A stretch of DNA of 53,966 bases from Firmicutes bacterium UBA5227. GTDB lineage: Bacteria; Bacillota; Clostridia; Tissierellales; Sedimentibacteraceae. Shown here piece by piece: positions 6,645 to 14,382 of the stretch (its first letter is position 1; each line of letters starts with the position of its first letter). Below the pieces are notes generated by a model. That model was not told the origin of the DNA, ran no database searches, and worked only from the letters and a program-made list of their open reading frames with translations. Position numbers and translations under genes: made by a program. The stretch covers positions 3,610-57,575 of the forward strand of contig DHUT01000053.1 in NCBI GenBank assembly GCA_002409285.1, written 5' to 3'.

Positions 6645-8750
6645 TTAAAATATAAGGTTGTATATGCGTGCTGTGACAAAGCATACGCCAAACGCAATAC
6701 ATGTGGGTATTAAGAATGCTGCGGCTGTCCATTTCATGCTTCCTGTTTCCTTTTTTATGGTCCACATGGTAGTGGAGCAGGGCCAGTGAAGAAGGCTGAA
6801 CAGCATTACGTTTAATGCTGTTAATGCGGTCCAGCCATTGTCTATAAGAACCTCTCTCAGGTGAGCAATGCTTCCAAATTCTATCATTGTTCCTGTTGTA
6901 AGGTACAGCATTAATAAAACGGGAAGTACAATTTCATTTGCAGGCAGTCCCATGATAAATGCCATCAGTATAAATCCGTCAAGTCCGATTATTTTTCCTA
7001 TTGGATCTAAAAACCCTGCCACATGAGTAATTATATTTGTATCTCCTATATTAATATTTGTAAGAAGCCATATCACCAGACCTGCAGGTGCTGCTACAGC
7101 AACGGCCCTTGATAAAACGAATATTGTTCTGTCAATGATGGAGGTATATAACAGCCTTCCTACCTGTGGAACTCTGTACGGAGGCAGCTCCAGGGTAAAT
7201 GTTGATGGTACTCCTTTCAGCAATGTCTTAGATAATAAATAAGAAACTGCTAAAGTTGCGCATACTCCTGCAAGAACCATTAAGGTTATAAAGACAGCAG
7301 GAACTAACCCGTTTACAAAGGAACTGGAAGTTATGGCAAAAAAAGCTGATGCCAGGGCTATTATTGTTGGAAATCTTCCGTTGCAGGGGACAAAATTATT
7401 TGTTAGGATTGCAATTAATCTTTCCCTTGGTGAATCAATTATTCTACACCCTATTACCCCTGCTGCATTGCACCCGAAACCCATACACATAGTCAAACAT
7501 TGTTTTCCGTGGGCGCACGCTTTTTTAAAGAGGTGATCCATGTTGAATGCCACTCTCGGCAGGTAGCCTAAATCCTCAAGCAAAGAAAAGAGTGGAAAGA
7601 ATATCGCCATTGGAGGAAGCATGACTGAAATAACCCAGGCCAGTGTTCTGTAAACTCCTTCTACAACGGCACTTATAAAAAGTTTGGGAGCTCCTATATT
7701 CATTAAAAAGCTTGACAGTTTAGGCTCAAGACCAAATAACAGATTGCTCAGAAGTCGCGAAGGGACATTTGCTCCTTGAATTGTAATCCAGAAGATTAAA
7801 CCCAGCATCAAAAGCATTATGGGAATTCCAAATGTTCTTGAAGTGATGATGTCATCTATTTTTTTATCGCGGTTAATTTTTTTATAATCCTCTTTAACAT
7901 ATTTTTGTTTTAGGCTATTTGCGTAATTGTAATTATGCTCGGAAATTGTCTCTCTTATATTTTTATTATCTGCTTGTATATTTAGAGATTCGATCAATCC
8001 AATGGCTTCGCTTTTACTGATGTGACCTGTTTTATCATAAGAAAAAATGTCTGGGCCGCTGTCAAGCAACCTCAGTGCTGTCCACCTAATGTTTGAAACA
8101 TTGATTTTCTCTAAGTATGGTGTTAATTTTTTTACCTTTTCTTCTGTTTCGCAATCATATTTTAACAGATTAGGCATATAGTCCACATCATTGCAGCTAA
8201 TCCTTTCTATCGCCTTTTTAAGTTCATCCATGCCTGTTCCGCTTCTTGCGGCAGTTAAGACAATAGGTATGTTTAATTCCTTTTCTAAACCCTCCTTATT
8301 TATAATTATATTTTTCTTTTTTGCCTCATCAATCAGGTTGATGCATAATATAAGCTTATTTGTAATTTCAGAAACTTGAAATACTAAGTTTAAATTTCTT
8401 TCAAGACAGGTTGCATCAGCTACAACGATTACTGCATCGTAATCGCCGTAGCATATGAAGTCTCTTGAAACCTCTTCATCTCTGGATGCTGCAAACAATG
8501 AATATGAACCGGGTAAATCTACCATTATATATTCTTCACCGTTATAACTGAATTCACCTCTGGCTGAAACAACCGTCTTGCCCGGCCAATTGCCGGTGTG
8601 TTGCTTTAACCCCGTTAAATAATTGAACACGGTGCTTTTGCCTGTATTTGGATTTCCGGCAAGAGCAATAACATGCTGAGAACCGGTTTTTGTAATATTA
8701 AAAACGTCCTTCATTGAATCTAATTTAACAGATTGTGCAGTAAGACCCAA
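6645..8750 (-). CDS. feoB: ferrous iron transport protein B
   Basis: Inner-membrane Fe(II) importer with a GTPase domain. I place the start at TTG 8750, giving (M)GLTAQSVKLDSM. The GGAGGT just upstream is 7 nt away, whereas the GTG at 8759 directly abuts that site. The protein is then 701 residues. The G domain has G1 GNPNTGKST (about 32-40), the G2/switch region HTGNWPGKTV, G3 VDLPGSYSL and G4 NLID. The rest is the Gate/nucleoside-recognition membrane domain, including the conserved GFGCNAAGVIGCR. There is no C-terminal FeoC-like extension. It follows feoA by 13 nt, in the same operon. The 3' end meets the collagen gene's terminator. Confidence 0.95.
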   Translation of the reverse strand: MGLTAQSVKLDSMKDVFNITKTGSQHVIALAGNPNTGKSTVFNYLTGLKQHTGNWPGKTVVSARGEFSYNGEEYIMVDLPGSYSLFAASRDEEVSRDFICYGDYDAVIVVADATCLERNLNLVFQVSEITNKLILCINLIDEAKKKNIIINKEGLEKELNIPIVLTAARSGTGMDELKKAIERISCNDVDYMPNLLKYDCETEEKVKKLTPYLEKINVSNIRWTALRLLDSGPDIFSYDKTGHISKSEAIGLIESLNIQADNKNIRETISEHNYNYANSLKQKYVKEDYKKINRDKKIDDIITSRTFGIPIMLLMLGLIFWITIQGANVPSRLLSNLLFGLEPKLSSFLMNIGAPKLFISAVVEGVYRTLAWVISVMLPPMAIFFPLFSLLEDLGYLPRVAFNMDHLFKKACAHGKQCLTMCMGFGCNAAGVIGCRIIDSPRERLIAILTNNFVPCNGRFPTIIALASAFFAITSSSFVNGLVPAVFITLMVLAGVCATLAVSYLLSKTLLKGVPSTFTLELPPYRVPQVGRLLYTSIIDRTIFVLSRAVAVAAPAGLVIWLLTNINIGDTNIITHVAGFLDPIGKIIGLDGFILMAFIMGLPANEIVLPVLLMLYLTTGTMIEFGSIAHLREVLIDNGWTALTALNVMLFSLLHWPCSTTMWTIKKETGSMKWTAAAFLIPTCIAFGVCFVTARIYNLIF

Positions 8751-8763
8751 GCAGTCCACCTCC

Positions 8764-8985
8764 TCACATGATTTCTATGAGATTTGATTCTTCTTCTCTC
8801 AGTGCAATCATAGCTCCTCTTATTCTGAATACTGTTAAATTGTTTTTAGGACCTTTTCTTAAAACTTCTATTGTTGCCCCGGAGGTTAAACCAAGTGCAA
8901 GCAATCTTTCTTTAAGCAAATCCTGAGCTTTATTTTTCTGGACACTTACAACGTCTCCCACGTTAGCTTCAGATAAAACCTTCAT
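8764..8985 (-). CDS. feoA: ferrous iron transport protein A
   Basis: A 73-residue cytoplasmic SH3-like protein that supports FeoB. It opens MKVLSEANVGDVVSVQ and has the family core LLALGLTSGATIEVLRKGP and a closing ALREEESNLIEI strand. Its ribosome site is CGAGGAG. Its stop codon overlaps the SD region of feoB, so translation is probably coupled. A DtxR-like palindrome lies 36 bp upstream of the start, suggesting iron-dependent repression. Confidence 0.95.
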   Translation of the reverse strand: MKVLSEANVGDVVSVQKNKAQDLLKERLLALGLTSGATIEVLRKGPKNNLTVFRIRGAMIALREEESNLIEIM

Positions 8986-9020
8986 AATATTTCTCCTCGT
9001 TTTACTTTTAGATAATAAAT

Positions 9021-9034
9021 TTAGATAAAGCTAA
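9021..9034 (-). promoter_or_regulatory. candidate DtxR/IdeR-type box upstream of feoA
   Basis: TTAGATAAAGCTAA has the TTAG-N6-CTAA outer halves of the metal-dependent DtxR-family box. TTTAGATAA is also repeated just downstream of it with respect to feoA (9006-9014). No DtxR gene is in the window, so this is position plus motif only. Confidence 0.4.
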
Positions 9035-9233
9035 CTTATATTATGATTTATATTAAACTTTGACACTTTTTTTATAAGGTGATATTTAGAAGGATTATTG
9101 TGAAGTGTTAATAAAAAAACTGTATATGAAGTTTCTATATGATGGACATAAAAAAATTCCCCCTTTATTATATTGATTTAGTTGAAATCAGTACGGTCTG
9201 TGGTTCATTTTATACAATGGACATACTATTAAT

Positions 9234-9368
9234 TTATTTCTCATTGGCGTCTACGTCTTTTTTTCGTTCTTCAACTTCAAACTCGTTTGGAATATATACA
9301 TTTCCAGGGTTAGTTTGCACGCTGTTTCTCATTTTTAACCTGTTGACAAGCCTATCAATAATTTCCAT
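9234..9368 (-). CDS. 44-residue hypothetical protein upstream of feoA
   Basis: A short minus-strand ORF, ATG 9368 to TAA 9234, behind AAGGCGGTG. The product begins MEIIDRLVNRLKMRNSVQ, an amphipathic helix, continues TNPGNVYIPNEFEVEE and ends in a charged tail (ERKKDVDANEK). It has no cysteine, no membrane segment and no family I recognise. It is in the direction of feoAB but 248 nt away, so it could be a leader gene of that operon or independent. The plus-strand 82-codon ORF over the same bases lacks a ribosome site and protein-like composition, so I favour the minus strand. Confidence 0.5.
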   Translation of the reverse strand: MEIIDRLVNRLKMRNSVQTNPGNVYIPNEFEVEERKKDVDANEK

Positions 9369-9458
9369 TATTTCACCGCCTTTCTAATGTACCGGTTTTT
9401 TTATTATGATTATTTTTTGCTTTCTTATAATTCCTTTATTAAGCATTTCTTATGAAAT

Positions 9459-9502
9459 ATACCAATTAATTTTAAGGCAAATATTTAATATGAATTAGTA
9501 TA
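9459..9502 (+). repeat. degenerate partial copy of the structured intergenic repeat
   Basis: ATACCAATT at 9459-9467 and AATTAGTAT at 9494-9502 flank AAGGCAAATATTTAAT. This matches the second hairpin of the full copies, but one stem pair is a C-A mismatch and the outer stem bases are diverged. It lies about 45 nt before the full copy at 9547. Confidence 0.55.
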
Positions 9503-9546
9503 ATTATTAATTGAACTTATTTAACCATTTTGAATAACATAATGTT

Positions 9547-9644
9547 ATACTGATAATTTTAAAGTGCAGACAAATATTAGTCCGCAACATAGGATCAGTA
9601 ATACTAATTCACTTCAGGGAAAATATTTATGTGAATTAGTATTA
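9547..9644 (+). repeat. structured intergenic repeat, copy 2 (upstream of an ABC transporter)
   Basis: This matches 2516-2619 in the same orientation. The first inverted repeat is TACTGAT (9548-9554) with ATCAGTA (9594-9600), enclosing a smaller hairpin GCAGAC/GTCCGC. The second is the 14-bp perfect stem TAATACTAATTCAC (9599-9612) with 9631-9644. In the inner hairpin some differences from copy 1 keep pairing (G-U becoming G-C, U-C becoming G-C) and others break it. It ends about 30 nt before the ABC ATPase start. With the degenerate copy it fills most of the 9369-9674 spacer. Confidence 0.7.
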
Positions 9645-9674
9645 AATAATTTTTACGTCTAACGGAGGTAATAA

Positions 9675-10433
9675 ATGGAATATATATGTGAATTAAAAAA
9701 TATCTCTAAAAGATTTCATACAATAAGCAACGAAACAAAAGCGTTAGACAGAGTATCGTTTAATGTAAAGAAAGGTGAACTTGTTTCTATAGTAGGTCCG
9801 TCGGGTTCAGGCAAATCTACGGTTCTTAATTTAATTTCCGGACTGGAAAAACCATCTGAGGGTGAAATAATAGTTAACACTGACAGTATGGGATTTATGT
9901 TTCAAAAAGATCAATTGTATGAGTGGAGAAATATATATAAAAACTGTATGTTAGGGTTAGAAGTTAAAAAAATGGACACAGATGAAAACAGAAAAAAAGT
10001 TATGAACATGCTAAAAAAATACGGATTATACAATTTCAGAAACCATTACCCAAGCCAATTGTCGGGAGGTATGAGACAGAGAGCTGCTTTGGTTCGTACT
10101 CTTGCCATTGAACCGGATTTATTGCTGTTAGATGAGCCTTTTTCGGCGTTGGATTATCAGACGAGACTTTCTGTGGGAAACGAAGTAGGACAGATACTGA
10201 GAAGGGAAAAGATAACAACAATATTGGTAACTCACGATATTCCTGAGGCTGTCAGTATTTCAGACAGAGTAATTGTATTTACAGAAAGACCTGCCAGGGT
10301 AAAAAAAGAATATGAAATCATATTTAATGAGCTTCAAGGTGAAAGAACACCTATGAAGTGCAGAAACACCTTGGAATTTGGAGAATATTTCAGAGATATA
10401 TGGAGGGATTTGGATGTGGTTGAAGAAGAGTAA
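9675..10433 (+). CDS. ABC transporter ATP-binding protein (SsuB/TauB/NitT type)
   Basis: A 252-residue cytoplasmic ATPase of an importer. It has Walker A GPSGSGKST (41-49), Q-loop FMFQKDQ, signature LSGGMRQRAALVRTLA, Walker B LLLLDEPFSALD and switch VTHDIPEA. The layout is that of the nitrate/sulfonate/taurine importers, but residues alone do not tell the substrate. ACGGAGG precedes the ATG. The permease gene overlaps its end by 20 nt. No binding-protein gene is adjacent; an orphan SsuA-like lipoprotein at 40041-41048 is a candidate partner. Confidence 0.9.
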   Translation: MEYICELKNISKRFHTISNETKALDRVSFNVKKGELVSIVGPSGSGKSTVLNLISGLEKPSEGEIIVNTDSMGFMFQKDQLYEWRNIYKNCMLGLEVKKMDTDENRKKVMNMLKKYGLYNFRNHYPSQLSGGMRQRAALVRTLAIEPDLLLLDEPFSALDYQTRLSVGNEVGQILRREKITTILVTHDIPEAVSISDRVIVFTERPARVKKEYEIIFNELQGERTPMKCRNTLEFGEYFRDIWRDLDVVEEE

Positions 10434-11244
10434 AAACAAAGATAAAGGATTAACGAATATCACTAAAGAACATGAAGAATATTTAAAGTCAATCGAAAGA
10501 GAGAAAAAATTTATTATAATAGCTCAAATATTTATATTTTTTGCTTTCATTATGTTATGGGAATGGGCAGCAGTCAATAATCATATAGACAGGTTTTTAA
10601 CCAGCAGTCCAGGAGCTATATTTGAACTTATTGTTAAATTTGTGGAAGACGGAAGCTTGTTCAAGCATTTATACATTTCAACTATTGAAACAATAGCAGG
10701 TTTTTTTGCAGGAACAATAGTTGGGTTATTAGCTGCAATACTTCTTTGGTGGTTTAAAAGATTAGCAAGAATTGCGGATCCCTACATTGTAATTTTAAAC
10801 AGTCTGCCTAAAACCGCACTGGCACCGATAATTATATTATGGGCAGGAATGGGATTTTCAGGCATAGTGGTAACTGCTGCGTCAATTTCTGTTGTAGTAA
10901 CAACAATGACATTGTATACAGGTTTTATAAATGTTGAAAATGATAAAATAGTACTTTTAAAAACCTTTGGAGCAAATAAATTTCAAATATTAAGTAAAGT
11001 AATTATTCCTGCAAACATACCAGGCATCATGAGTGTTATAAAGGTAAATATTGGATTATCCTGGATTGGCGTTATTGTAGGAGAATTTCTGGTTTCCAAA
11101 GCAGGTATCGGTTACTTAATACTATATGGAAGTCAGACATTTAAGCTGGATTTGGTTATGATGGGAGTATTTGTATTAGGACTTGTTGCTGCAGTGATGT
11201 ATTTTTTTGCCTCCTGGCTGGAGAAAAAGGTGGTAAAGTATTGA
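10414..11244 (+). CDS. ABC transporter permease (SsuC/TauC type)
   Basis: A 276-residue membrane permease with about six hydrophobic helices and the EAA-like loop VLLKTFGANKFQILSKVIIPANIPGI that contacts the ATPase. I use ATG 10414 (MWLKKSKNKDKG) because GGAGG lies seven bases upstream, inside the preceding gene; the ATG at 10378 would overlap more and lacks a site. The two genes are translationally coupled. Residues IGVIVGEFLVSKAGIGYLI are typical of the family. Substrate unknown. Confidence 0.88.
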   Translation: MWLKKSKNKDKGLTNITKEHEEYLKSIEREKKFIIIAQIFIFFAFIMLWEWAAVNNHIDRFLTSSPGAIFELIVKFVEDGSLFKHLYISTIETIAGFFAGTIVGLLAAILLWWFKRLARIADPYIVILNSLPKTALAPIIILWAGMGFSGIVVTAASISVVVTTMTLYTGFINVENDKIVLLKTFGANKFQILSKVIIPANIPGIMSVIKVNIGLSWIGVIVGEFLVSKAGIGYLILYGSQTFKLDLVMMGVFVLGLVAAVMYFFASWLEKKVVKY

Positions 11245-11346
11245 ATAATCATTTTTTTTGTTGTATAATACATCAATAAACAAATTAATTATTTATTTTA
11301 ACGGAGACAATTTATTTAAATAACTAAAACCAATTGAGGAATTAAC

Positions 11347-11886
11347 ATGGAACTTGGAGATAAAATAAGGTCGTTAAGATTAAAACAAAAAACCAGCATA
11401 GATCAGCTTTCTGAAAAGACGGGCTTAAGTAAAGGCTTGATAAGTCAGATTGAAAGGGATATTACCGGACCGTCAGTTGCTTCCCTGTGGAAAATTTCTA
11501 AGGCACTGAATGTTACCATGAATTATTTTTTTGATGAATATGACGATTTTAATCAGGTTGTTCGAAAAAATGAGCGGAAAAAAATAATGATGAAAAAAGC
11601 AAACAGGGTTTATGAACTTTTAAGTCCTGATTTGAAAAAACAAATTGAAATGCTCTGGATAGAAATCGAACCGGGACAATCTAACTTTGAAGAACTTATA
11701 AGCCATGAGGGCGAAGAGTGCGGAGTAGTCCTGAAAGGAACACTAAGAGTGTTGTCCGGAGATAATATTTACGACCTTAATGAAGGGGATAGTCTGTATC
11801 TTGACAGTACTATTCCGCACAGATATATTAATATGGGAGATGAATTGTCTTTATCAATATGGGCAATGGTTCCGCCAAGTTTTTAA
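11347..11886 (+). CDS. XRE-family regulator with C-terminal cupin domain
   Basis: A 179-residue regulator. Residues 1-60 are a helix-turn-helix (LSEKTGLSKGLISQIERDITGPSVASL). Residues about 105-178 are a cupin-2 ligand-sensing barrel (HEGEECGVVLKGTLRVLSG, then GDSLYLDSTIPHRYIN with a metal- or ligand-site His). Regulators of this build commonly control adjacent transport or amino-acid and peptide catabolism genes. A strong terminator separates it from the DUF819 gene, whose promoter carries a perfect 16-bp palindrome. That palindrome is the obvious candidate operator. Confidence 0.9.
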   Translation: MELGDKIRSLRLKQKTSIDQLSEKTGLSKGLISQIERDITGPSVASLWKISKALNVTMNYFFDEYDDFNQVVRKNERKKIMMKKANRVYELLSPDLKKQIEMLWIEIEPGQSNFEELISHEGEECGVVLKGTLRVLSGDNIYDLNEGDSLYLDSTIPHRYINMGDELSLSIWAMVPPSF

Positions 11887-11893
11887 GGATGGT

Positions 11894-11935
11894 TAAAAAA
11901 GATCAGTATCAATATTATTTGATACTGATCTTTTT
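11894..11935 (+). terminator. terminator after the XRE-cupin gene
   Basis: GATCAGTATCAA pairs perfectly with TTGATACTGATC around a 6-nt loop, followed by TTTTT. Confidence 0.88.
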
Positions 11936-12048
11936 ATTGTTCAATGGTCTTACCGGCAGGAGGAACATTCGTAAAATCCGGTTTTATAGGTTACTGCGTA
12001 TAATAATTTGTATATTGATAATAATAAGTATGTATAAAAAAAAAGCGT

Positions 12049-12078
12049 TATACTTTAAATAAGTTCAATATATTGAAC
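12049..12078 (+). promoter_or_regulatory. -10 box and perfect operator palindrome upstream of the DUF819 gene
   Basis: TATACT (12049-12054) is a good -10. GTTCAATATATTGAAC (12063-12078) is a perfect 16-bp palindrome covering the expected transcription start, 31 bp before the ATG. A bound dimer there would block initiation. No good -35 is visible, which would fit a promoter needing an activator. Confidence 0.55.
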
Positions 12079-12109
12079 GTTTTAATCTACATTGAAATGG
12101 AGGAATAAT

Positions 12110-13327
12110 ATGAATACTTTAATTAGTGCAGACAACACATGGGTTCTTTGGGCCTTGATTATTGGTTCTGCGGCCATAAGCATTGTGCTTGAACAAAAAT
12201 ACAGCTGGGGTGCAAAGGTTTCCGGTGCGATAATAGCACTTCTTTTCGGTTTGGGTATGTCAAATTTAAGAATAATACCAACTGAAGCTGCTGTTTATGA
12301 TGCAGTATGGGGCTATGTGGTTCCGCTGGCGATACCAATGCTTCTCTTCAAAGCAGATATCAGAAAAATCTGGAGGGAAAGTGGAAAAATGCTTAAAGCC
12401 TTCGTATTTGCAGCAATCGGTACAAGTGTGGGAGCATTTGTGGCAACTTTCCTACTAAAAGGGGCTATTCCGGAGCTCGGGAAAATAGGCGGTACAATGA
12501 CTGCCAGCTATATTGGCGGAGGAGTAAACTTTGTTGCTATGACAGCGGTTTTTAAACCTTCTGAATATCTTGTGAATTCTACGATAGTAGCAGATAATCT
12601 GGTTATGGGGGCATTCTTTTTTGTCTACATGTATATACCGTCTTCTAAATTTTTTAGAAAACACTTTAAGCTGTCTTATCCCAATTTAGACAACAATGTT
12701 GTAACCAATGACGAAGCAGAAAACAAGGCTGGTGCATACTGGTCAAGAAAAGAAATGTCTCTTAAAGATATAGCACTTACAGTTGCGATTGCTTTTGGTA
12801 TTGCATGTGTGAGTAGTGTAATAGGTGGTTTTATGGGCGGAGTGATTCCTGAAGGTAATTTTTTCTTTGATATGATAAAAATAATCTTTAGTAACCAGTA
12901 CTTCCTTATAACAATTATAACTGTTGCGCTGGTAGCATTATTTCCTAATTTCTTCGATAATTTGGCAGGCGGGCAGGAAATTGGAACGTTTTTGATTTAT
13001 ATTTTCTTCGTAGTAATCGGTATACCGGCTTCTGTGATGGAGATAATAGTGAACAGTCCGTTATTGTTTGTATTCTGCATAATTATTGCAGCAGTAAACC
13101 TGCTGTTCTGTTTAATAGGTTCCAAAGTAACCAATATTACACTTGAAGAAGCCATGCTTGCCGCAAATGCCACTGTAGGCGGTCCTACAACTGCAGCTGC
13201 CATGGCAATATCAAAAGGCTGGGAAGACCATGTTATACCTTCGCTGTTGTGTGGCCTTGCGGGATATGTGTTCGGTAATTTTATAGCATTATTTGTTGGT
13301 AATTCACTCATAAGCCTATTCGGATAG
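12110..13327 (+). CDS. DUF819 family membrane transporter (YjcL-like)
   Basis: A 405-residue integral membrane protein with about ten hydrophobic segments. The start is ATG 12110 behind GGAGGAA; the in-frame ATG at 12092 has no site. Family marks include MTASYIGGGVNFVAM, a Gly-rich intramembrane stretch, and NATVGGPTTAAAMAISKGW near the C-terminus, which suggest an inverted-repeat carrier fold. The M19 dipeptidase gene follows after 9 nt. Its placement with a cupin-type regulator and a dipeptidase makes uptake or export of a dipeptide or amino-acid derivative the likeliest job. That is inference; the family's substrate is not established to my knowledge. Confidence 0.85.
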   Translation: MNTLISADNTWVLWALIIGSAAISIVLEQKYSWGAKVSGAIIALLFGLGMSNLRIIPTEAAVYDAVWGYVVPLAIPMLLFKADIRKIWRESGKMLKAFVFAAIGTSVGAFVATFLLKGAIPELGKIGGTMTASYIGGGVNFVAMTAVFKPSEYLVNSTIVADNLVMGAFFFVYMYIPSSKFFRKHFKLSYPNLDNNVVTNDEAENKAGAYWSRKEMSLKDIALTVAIAFGIACVSSVIGGFMGGVIPEGNFFFDMIKIIFSNQYFLITIITVALVALFPNFFDNLAGGQEIGTFLIYIFFVVIGIPASVMEIIVNSPLLFVFCIIIAAVNLLFCLIGSKVTNITLEEAMLAANATVGGPTTAAAMAISKGWEDHVIPSLLCGLAGYVFGNFIALFVGNSLISLFG

Positions 13328-13336
13328 GAGGAAGAT

Positions 13337-14314
13337 ATGAAAATTTTTGATGGACATTCGGATATTTGGACAGATGTAACACAACGCACCTTAAAGGGTG
13401 AAAATGATATATTAAGGAAATATCATTTGGACAAATTAAGAAAAGGTAAGATAGAAGGAAGCATATTTGTTATATGGATAGATCCGCCGTATACTAAGGA
13501 TCCACATGCCAGATCATTACAATTTGTGGATTCAATAAAAAAGGAACTGGAATATTGCAAGGATTCGGTGTTGATAGCCAGGTCGTATGAAGACATTGAA
13601 AAGGCACTGGCGGAAAATAAGTTTTACATTCTGATTGGCCTGGAAGGATTAAGCAGCATAGGAGAAAATTTAGATTTAATTGACTTTTTCTATGATTTTG
13701 GAGCAAGACATGCAAGCCTTACCTGGAACGAGGAAAATGTTCTTGCAACAGGAGCACGGGGAAGTGCCGGCAGAGGACTGACAGAGCTTGGGAAAAAAGC
13801 AGTAAAAAAGATTAACCAGAAGAATATGCTGATGGATGTATCTCACTTAAATGATAAGTCATTCTGGGATGTTGTCAGTGTGACAAATAGGCCCATAATT
13901 GCTTCTCATTCAAATTGCAGGGCATTATGTGATGTTCCCAGAAATCTGACTGATGACCAGCTCAGAAAAATTGCCGAGACCGGCGGATTGGTTGGTATAA
14001 ATTCATTTAATGAGTTTGTTCATAAGGATGAGAAGAAACAAACAGTTGAAATGCTTGCAAAGCATGTTGTCCACATGGCGGAGATTATGGGCACTGACCA
14101 TATAGGAATAGGTATGGATTATTGTGACTTTCTGGATGACAGTGCTATGAGCAGTTTCAGCTCCCAGGAAACTTCATACACGCTTGGACTGGAGGATGCG
14201 TCAAAGACGTATAACATAATTACCGAATTGGAGAAGGTCGGCTTTTCCAAGGAAGAGATTGAAAAGATAGCATATAAAAATTTCCACAGTATGATAAAGG
14301 AAATAATAAAATAA
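13337..14314 (+). CDS. membrane-dipeptidase-type peptidase (family M19)
   Basis: A 325-residue metal-dependent dipeptidase of the amidohydrolase fold. It has the N-terminal HxD in IFDGHSDIWTD, a metal-bridging Glu in LIGLEGLSSIG, His in LMDVSHLND, the substrate loop IIASHSNCRALCDVPRNL and the C-terminal DHIGIGMDYCDF. No signal peptide is seen, so it should act in the cytoplasm on imported dipeptides. AGGAGGAAGAT precedes the ATG. It is the last gene of the DUF819 operon and ends at a bidirectional terminator. Members can also hydrolyse D-amino-acid dipeptides or beta-lactam-like bonds; the specificity here is unknown. Confidence 0.9.
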   Translation: MKIFDGHSDIWTDVTQRTLKGENDILRKYHLDKLRKGKIEGSIFVIWIDPPYTKDPHARSLQFVDSIKKELEYCKDSVLIARSYEDIEKALAENKFYILIGLEGLSSIGENLDLIDFFYDFGARHASLTWNEENVLATGARGSAGRGLTELGKKAVKKINQKNMLMDVSHLNDKSFWDVVSVTNRPIIASHSNCRALCDVPRNLTDDQLRKIAETGGLVGINSFNEFVHKDEKKQTVEMLAKHVVHMAEIMGTDHIGIGMDYCDFLDDSAMSSFSSQETSYTLGLEDASKTYNIITELEKVGFSKEEIEKIAYKNFHSMIKEIIK

Positions 14315-14326
14315 TATGCAAGTTTA

Positions 14327-14373
14327 AAAAAAGCATGGAAGACATCTGTAATTACTGACTTCCATGCTTTTTT
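14327..14373. terminator. bidirectional terminator between the dipeptidase and hydA
   Basis: AAAGCATGGAAG and CTTCCATGCTTT form the stem, with an A-run on the left and a T-run on the right, so it can stop transcription from both sides. Confidence 0.85.
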
Positions 14374-14382
14374 GATTTTTAA

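Noticed and set aside
9139..9387. 82-codon plus-strand ORF
   Set aside because: No ribosome site and poor composition; the minus-strand 44-residue ORF over the same bases has a good site.
11859..12062. 67-codon hydrophobic ORF after the XRE-cupin gene
   Set aside because: It reads through the terminator hairpin and the promoter of the next gene and has no ribosome site.
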